DNA of 34,785 bases from an uncultured Eubacteriales bacterium (GTDB lineage: Bacteria; Bacillota; Clostridia; Oscillospirales; Oscillospiraceae). A program made the translations under genes and the position numbers. The notes beneath the pieces are model-generated. The model saw only the letters and a list, made by a program, of their open reading frames with translations, searched no databases and had not been told where the DNA came from. Shown in pieces: positions 30,537-34,785 of the stretch. The stretch's first letter is position 1, and every line of letters begins with the position of its first letter. The stretch covers positions 1-34,785 of the forward strand of contig UQYT01000024.1 in NCBI GenBank assembly GCA_900545405.1, written 5' to 3'.

Positions 30537-31766
30537 TTACTCGATGCCCTGCTCGCCGATGAGGTCCCACGCACCGGTCTCGGTGTTGCAGTACTTGATG
30601 AAGGCGACGTCGCGGGTGGCGTCCTTGGCGCCGTCGGCGAAGGAGATGTTGCCGGTGATGCCGTTGTAGTTGACGGTCGGCAGAGCCTCAAGGACGGCGG
30701 CGGGATCCGCGCTGCCGGCGGCCTTGATGGCCTCGAGGGCGACGTAGTAGGCGTCGTAGCCCATGACGGAGACAGCCGCGATCATGTCGTTGCCGCCGTT
30801 GTTCTCGAGGTTGACGCTGTCGGAGTTGATCCACTCCTTGAAAGCGGCGTCGAACTCAGCGTTGCCGCCCTCCTGATAGAAGGTGGTGACGTAGACATGG
30901 ACGTTGTCCTTGCCCTGGGCGGCGGCGACGATGACGTTGGAGTCCCAGGTGTCGCCGGCGAGGATGGGCATGCCGAGGTCCTGAGTGGCGGCCTGGTCAA
31001 TGATCAGCGCGGCGGCCTCGGTGGAGACAGGGGCGAAGAAAATGTCGCAGCCGTTGGACTTGGCGTTGGTGACGTAGCTGCTGTAATCGGAGGTGCCCTC
31101 CTGGAAGACCTCCTGGACGCAGTTCTCAGCGCCGAAGGCTTCGACGAAGTAGTTCACCAGGCCGACGGAGTAGTCGTCGCCCTGCTTGGCAAGGCAGTAG
31201 GCCTTGGTGGCGCCGAGGCTCTTGGCGTAGTTGGCGAGAACGGTGCCCTGGAAGGGGTCGATGAAGCAGATGCGGTAATATGTATCACTGACCTGAGTGA
31301 CCTGGGGGTTGGTGCAGGTGACGCCGATGGCCGGGATGCCCGCATCGCCGAAGGCGGTGGCGGCGGCTATGGACACGCCGGAGCCGTAGGAGCCGAGAAC
31401 AACGGAGGCGCCGTTGGTGATGAGCTCCTGAGCCGCGGAGACGGCCTTGTCGTTGCTGGACTGGTTGTCGGCGTAGATGAGCTCGACGGTGTAGGTCTCG
31501 CCGCCGATCTCAACGGTCGGGGTCAGGGAGTTGGCATACTGCATGCCGAGGATCTCCTGCTTGCCGCCTGCGCCGTTGTCGCCCGACTGGGGCTCGAACA
31601 CGCCGATCTTGATGACCTTGTCGCCGGAGGCGCCGTCATCGGCAGGGGCCTCGCTGACAGTGGCGTCGTCGGCCGGGGCCTGGCTCTCGGTCGTAGCGGA
31701 CTCTCCGCAGGCGGCGAGGGCGAATACCATGCACAGCGCAAGCAGAAGTGCAAGTATCTTCTTCAT
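30537..31766 (-). CDS. livJ: branched-chain amino acid ABC transporter substrate-binding lipoprotein (copy 2)
   Basis: A 409-residue LivJ/LivK-type lipoprotein. The signal peptide MKKILALLLALCMVFALAAC has its lipid cysteine at residue 20. An acidic Ala/Ser/Asp linker (about 24-50) leads to KIGVFEPQSGDNGAGGKQEI, a version of the family opening that differs from copy 1 (KIGLIGPMTGG). Such differences suggest another ligand, for example a different amino acid, dipeptide or amide. AGGAGG lies 10 bases before the ATG. It is the first gene of the minus-strand livJHMGF operon, transcribed from a good promoter at 31845-31873. Confidence 0.93.
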   Translation of the reverse strand: MKKILALLLALCMVFALAACGESATTESQAPADDATVSEAPADDGASGDKVIKIGVFEPQSGDNGAGGKQEILGMQYANSLTPTVEIGGETYTVELIYADNQSSNDKAVSAAQELITNGASVVLGSYGSGVSIAAATAFGDAGIPAIGVTCTNPQVTQVSDTYYRICFIDPFQGTVLANYAKSLGATKAYCLAKQGDDYSVGLVNYFVEAFGAENCVQEVFQEGTSDYSSYVTNAKSNGCDIFFAPVSTEAAALIIDQAATQDLGMPILAGDTWDSNVIVAAAQGKDNVHVYVTTFYQEGGNAEFDAAFKEWINSDSVNLENNGGNDMIAAVSVMGYDAYYVALEAIKAAGSADPAAVLEALPTVNYNGITGNISFADGAKDATRDVAFIKYCNTETGAWDLIGEQGIE

Positions 31767-31844
31767 TTTGTTTCATCCTCCTAAATCATGTTCGGCCGCG
31801 ACGTCCGTGCTAAGCGGACAAATGTTCTTCGCAGCCTGGGCATG

Positions 31845-31873
31845 ATTATAAACTATCTCGCCGGTGATTGCAA
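31845..31873 (-). promoter_or_regulatory. promoter of second liv operon
   Basis: Minus strand TTGCAA (31873-31868), 17 bases, TATAAT (31850-31845). The start is near 31838; the 70-base leader holds a small hairpin, GTCCG/CGGAC, but no long stem like that of the first operon. Confidence 0.8.
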
Positions 31874-31919
31874 CAGAATTCTAAACATTTTATAACAATT
31901 TCTTTAATAAATCACTGTG

Positions 31920-31950
31920 AAAAAATTGACCGCCAAAATTGTTGGCGGTC
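31920..31950 (-). terminator. terminator of tmcAL
   Basis: Minus strand GACCGCCAA (31950-31942 complement) pairs perfectly with TTGGCGGTC around five bases and runs into AATTTTTT. It lies 30 bases after the tmcAL stop codon and before the livJ promoter. Confidence 0.88.
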
Positions 31951-31979
31951 ATTGAGTATATTTTGTGCACTTTTGCTAA

Positions 31980-33179
31980 CTACACCAGTGCAGGGCCTGT
32001 CCTCCAGTCTGTCCCTCCACGGCGCTCAGCGGCGGCGCGGTAGGCGAGGACGTAGAGGTCGCGTGCGCCGGAGCCGAGCTCGAAGACGGAGAGCGTGTCG
32101 CGCGGGAGCTGCCTTGCGGCGGCACTCTTAGTTATAATAGGTATGCGGCTCTTGTCCTGGGCGCGGCGGAGCAGGGTCCGGCCGCGCTCGTTGGCGGCGA
32201 GCAGCCGGGCGTAGGGCGGGACGCCGTCGGCCATGCCCTCGCGCACGCCGAGGCAGGCGCACATGGTCATGCGCCGGATGCGCGAGAGGGCGTAGCGCTT
32301 GCTCTTGGCAGCGGCGAGGACGCCGTCGAGCGTGGGCTCGTCGCGCACGGCGGCGCGCAGGCGGTTGCCCAGGCCCTCCGAGGCGTCCGGCAGGCGGGCG
32401 AACTCCTCGTCCGGCAGCATGCGCAGTCGGGAGAGCAGCATGGGCTCGAGCGCCTCCATGAGCACCGGGCCTCTCCCCCGCTCTGCCTCGCGGTCGAACA
32501 CGGCGAGGGCTGCGTCCGGCATGAAACCGGCGCAGCTCTTGCCGGCGGCCAGGCGGCTGCGGAGCTCGGAGGCGGAGCGGATGCTCCCCTCCCCCGGCCC
32601 GTCGTGCTCGGCGCCCTCGCGCCTTATGGTCATGAAGCCGAGGTCGAGGCCGAGCTCGTAGATGGCGCGGATGTACTCGATGGCGAGGATGTTGTTCGGA
32701 CTCTCCACGAGGCGGGCGGTGGCCTCGTCGGTGACGGCGGCGAGGGCGCGCTGGCGGGCGGCGGCAAAGGGTATGCCGCCCTCGAGCTCGCGCTTGAGCT
32801 CCGCGGTGAGCGCCGGGCTGAGCAGGGCCTCCGCCGCGCGCTCGAGCGGCTCAGTCTCGCCGCACTCGCTGCCGAAGCAGAGGCAGTCCACGACGCCGAG
32901 AGCCGCGAGCAGCCCCACGCCGCCGCGGGCGAAGCCCTCCGCCGAGGAGAGCGCCCAGGGCAGCGGCAGCTCGAACACGAGGTCCGCGCCGCTGCGGGCC
33001 GCGGCCTCCGCCCGGGCGAATTTGGACCACACCGCGGCCTCCCCGCGCTGGACAAAATCGCCCGACATGCAGCAGACCACCGCGGCGTCCCCGTCCATCG
33101 CCTCCCGCGCGCGCTCGAGCAGCAGCGCGTGGCCGTTGTGGAAGGGGTTGAACTCCGTTACAATGCCCACAGCCCTCAT
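31980..33179 (-). CDS. tmcAL: tRNA(Met) cytidine acetate ligase TmcAL (YlbM family)
   Basis: A 399-residue nucleotidyltransferase-fold enzyme. The opening MRAVGIVTEFNPFHNGHALL has the HxGH-type ATP-binding motif (HNGH, 14-17), followed by VVCCMSGDFVQRGEAAVWSK and ELPLPWALSSAEGFARGGV, all hallmarks of the YlbM/TmcAL family. In Bacillus subtilis this enzyme uses acetate and ATP to make N4-acetylcytidine at the wobble base of elongator tRNA-Met. The ATG follows AAAGGAGG. It is divergent from ackA, which also consumes or produces acetate and acetyl phosphate; this neighbourhood recurs in Firmicutes. Length is normal. Confidence 0.93.
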   Translation of the reverse strand: MRAVGIVTEFNPFHNGHALLLERAREAMDGDAAVVCCMSGDFVQRGEAAVWSKFARAEAAARSGADLVFELPLPWALSSAEGFARGGVGLLAALGVVDCLCFGSECGETEPLERAAEALLSPALTAELKRELEGGIPFAAARQRALAAVTDEATARLVESPNNILAIEYIRAIYELGLDLGFMTIRREGAEHDGPGEGSIRSASELRSRLAAGKSCAGFMPDAALAVFDREAERGRGPVLMEALEPMLLSRLRMLPDEEFARLPDASEGLGNRLRAAVRDEPTLDGVLAAAKSKRYALSRIRRMTMCACLGVREGMADGVPPYARLLAANERGRTLLRRAQDKSRIPIITKSAAARQLPRDTLSVFELGSGARDLYVLAYRAAAERRGGTDWRTGPALV

Positions 33180-33215
33180 AACCGGCGCCTCCTTTGTAAA
33201 AAATCGCGTTTTCTA

Positions 33216-33244
33216 TTGCGTTTTCAGCCAAATGTGGATAAAAT
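33216..33244 (+). promoter_or_regulatory. promoter of ackA
   Basis: TTGCGT (33216-33221), 17 bases, TAAAAT (33239-33244), start near 33251. A second -10-like TATACT (33256-33261) has no good -35. The ribosome site AGAAAGGA is at 33307-33314. Confidence 0.6.
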
Positions 33245-33324
33245 GTGTAGTTGGATATACTGCGCATATTTTACTATGGGCGAAATATTTTTACAACACA
33301 AGAGTTAGAAAGGATACTGCTGAA

Positions 33325-34527
33325 ATGAAAGTTTTGGTCATCAACGCCGGAAGCTCTTCCCTGAAGTACCAGCTCATCGACATGGAGACCGAGGCCGTCC
33401 TGGCCAAGGGCCTGTGCGAGCGCATCGGCATCGACGGTCACCTGAAGCACACCCCGCTCGTCGGCGGCAAGCCCGTGTTCAACGAGGACATCGCCCTGCC
33501 GACCCACTCCGAGGCCATTGCCGCGGTCATCGACAAGCTCACCAGCGAAGAGTACGGCGTCGTTAAGAGCATGAGCGAGATTGACGCTGTCGGCCACCGC
33601 GTCGTCCACGGCGGCGAGAAGTTCGCCTGCTCCGTGCGCATCACCGACGAGGTCATGAAGGCCCTCGAGGACTGCACCCCCTTCGCCCCGCTGCACAACC
33701 CCGCCAACATCACCGGCATCAACGCCTGCACCGCCGTCATGGGCAAGGACGTGCCCCAGGTCGCCGTGTTCGACACCGCCTTCCACCAGACCATGCCCGC
33801 CAAGGCCTTCACCTATGCCGTGCCCTATGAGTACTACAAGAACGACGGCATCCGCCGCTACGGCTTCCACGGCACCAGCCACCGCTATGTCTCCGCCCGC
33901 TGCGCCGAGCTCATGGGCAAGCCCATCGAGGAGCTCAAGCTGATAAGCTGCCACATGGGCAACGGCTCCTCCATCTGCGCCATCGACGGCGGCAAGAGCG
34001 TCGATACCTCCATGGGCTTCACCCCCCTGGTCGGCCTGCCGATGGGCACCCGCTGCGGCGACCTCGACCCGGGCGTCATGCAGTTCATCATGAACAAGTA
34101 CGGCATGAACATCGACGAGATGCTCAACGTGCTCAACAAGAAGTCCGGCGTGCTGGGCGTCTCCGGCGTCTCCAGCGACTTCCGTGACCTCGAGACCGCG
34201 GCCGACGAGGGCAACGAGCGCGCGCGTCTGGCGCTCGACATGTTCGACTACTGGGTCGCCAAGGTCGTGGGCAGCTACGCCGCGGCGATGAACGGCGTGG
34301 ACGCCATCATCTTCACCGCCGGCGTCGGTGAGAACAGCGCCACCACCCGCGCGGGCATCTGCAAGTACCTCGGCTATCTCGGCTGCGAGGTCGACCCCGA
34401 GCCGAACAAGAAGCGCGGCGAGGACATCTGCATCTCCACCGCCGACAGCAAGGTGAAGCTCTTCGTAATCCCGACCAACGAGGAGCTCGTCATCGCCCGC
34501 GACACCCGCGACATCGTCAACGGCTGA
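33325..34527 (+). CDS. ackA: acetate kinase
   Basis: A 400-residue acetate kinase, the normal length, which transfers phosphate between acetyl phosphate and ADP to make ATP and acetate. MKVLVINAGSSSLKYQLI is the family's first signature, with N7 and S10-S12 contacting phosphate; VGHRVVHGGEKF holds the catalytic Arg, and RRYGFHGTSHRYVS is the second signature with the key His. GNGSS, GLPMGTRCGDLDPG and FTAGVGENS are also intact. A long open frame upstream of 33325 is chance; the ATG at 33325 gives the canonical N-terminus. No phosphotransacetylase is visible in the window. A strong terminator follows. Confidence 0.97.
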   Translation: MKVLVINAGSSSLKYQLIDMETEAVLAKGLCERIGIDGHLKHTPLVGGKPVFNEDIALPTHSEAIAAVIDKLTSEEYGVVKSMSEIDAVGHRVVHGGEKFACSVRITDEVMKALEDCTPFAPLHNPANITGINACTAVMGKDVPQVAVFDTAFHQTMPAKAFTYAVPYEYYKNDGIRRYGFHGTSHRYVSARCAELMGKPIEELKLISCHMGNGSSICAIDGGKSVDTSMGFTPLVGLPMGTRCGDLDPGVMQFIMNKYGMNIDEMLNVLNKKSGVLGVSGVSSDFRDLETAADEGNERARLALDMFDYWVAKVVGSYAAAMNGVDAIIFTAGVGENSATTRAGICKYLGYLGCEVDPEPNKKRGEDICISTADSKVKLFVIPTNEELVIARDTRDIVNG

Positions 34528-34549
34528 GGCTGACTCAACATAATAAACG

Positions 34550-34584
34550 CCGCCGCAGGCATGTTTTGCCTGCGGCGGTTTTTT
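34550..34584 (+). terminator. terminator of ackA
   Basis: CCGCCGCAGGC (34550-34560) pairs perfectly with GCCTGCGGCGG (34568-34578) around ATGTTTT, followed by TTTTTT. Confidence 0.93.
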
Positions 34585-34699
34585 GTGCGCATCTTACAAA
34601 ATGCTCCAGTAAATTTCGGCTCTGCAAGGCCGATACAGGGTACAAATCGTATGCATTTGTGTGTTATACTGTAAAAAACGGGAAAGTTGTGGAACGAGC

Positions 34700-34785
34700 A
34701 TGATAACGGGCAAAACTCTCAGGAACACGCTCCTCGTGCTCGCCGCGCTGGCGCTGGCCGTCTTCCTCGCCGTCTCGTTCGGGCT
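34700..34785 (+). CDS. N-terminus of an unidentified membrane or exported protein (partial)
   Basis: Twenty-eight codons reach the right edge: MITGKTLRNTLLVLAALALA and continuing hydrophobic. This is a signal peptide or first membrane helix after a basic N-terminus. A TATACT box at 34665-34670 and a GGAACGAG sequence just before the ATG support a real start, though the -35 region is weak. The family cannot be told from this length. Confidence 0.5.
   Translation, partial: MITGKTLRNTLLVLAALALAVFLAVSFG

Noticed and set aside
32662..33324. Long N-terminal extension of acetate kinase
   Set aside because: The open frame upstream of 33325 is antisense to tmcAL; ackA has its own ribosome site and the canonical N-terminus at 33325.

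Overview
The window looks like a chromosomal segment of an anaerobic, GC-rich, low-oxygen Firmicute of the Oscillospiraceae type (Oscillibacter/Flavonifractor-like). That placement is inferred from several things: two-hydroxyacyl-CoA dehydratase-type genes, two complete branched-chain amino acid (Liv) ABC transporters, acetate kinase, an SLH-domain protein, strong AGGAGG ribosome binding sites and Gram-positive-style promoters, and frequent use of both ATC and ATA for isoleucine. No phage, IS element, CRISPR array or rRNA was seen. About 33 protein genes and two tRNA genes fill it densely, in short operons that change strand often.

Layout. 1-3120 (minus): a 2-hydroxyacyl-CoA dehydratase/benzoyl-CoA reductase-like operon (two large subunits, a 73-residue membrane protein, and the start of the ATPase activator). 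3421-9124 (plus): livJHMGF, first copy, plus a cytidylate-kinase-like gene, from a near-consensus promoter to a strong terminator. 9135-12192: a lipoprotein MsrA-MsrB fusion (minus) facing an OmpR-type two-component system (plus). 12196-12615 (minus): tRNA-Asp and tRNA-Thr, with a duplicated tRNA-Thr 3' end beside them. 12697-13797: a secreted protein with a polysaccharide-deacetylase fold that lacks its metal ligands. 13847-15421 (minus): mgtE behind an operator-like palindrome and a long structured leader ending in a terminator. 15648-17450: a membrane-anchored repeat protein. 17516-20574 (minus): ROK-like kinase, SGNH esterase, SLH surface protein. 20782-22961: ECF sigma factor with an RsgI-like membrane anti-sigma factor. 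23099-26604: FecBCD-type metal/cofactor ABC importer plus an FmdE protein. 26722-31766 (minus): second livJHMGF operon. 31980-33179 (minus): tmcAL. 33325-34527: ackA. 34700-end: start of an unidentified membrane protein.

How it fits together (inference): the cell probably imports amino acids through two Liv systems, reduces or dehydrates acyl-CoA derivatives with the radical Fe-S dehydratase, and makes ATP with acetate kinase. The other genes serve the envelope: methionine repair outside the membrane, surface proteins, envelope-responsive sigma control, and Mg2+ and metal-cofactor uptake. The parts most worth a second look are regulatory: the mgtE leader, the hairpin that holds both a terminator and the next gene's ribosome binding site at 18443-18493, the hairpins around both livJ genes, and the tRNA-Thr scar. 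Among proteins they are the dead deacetylase, the FmdE-linked importer and the repeat protein.
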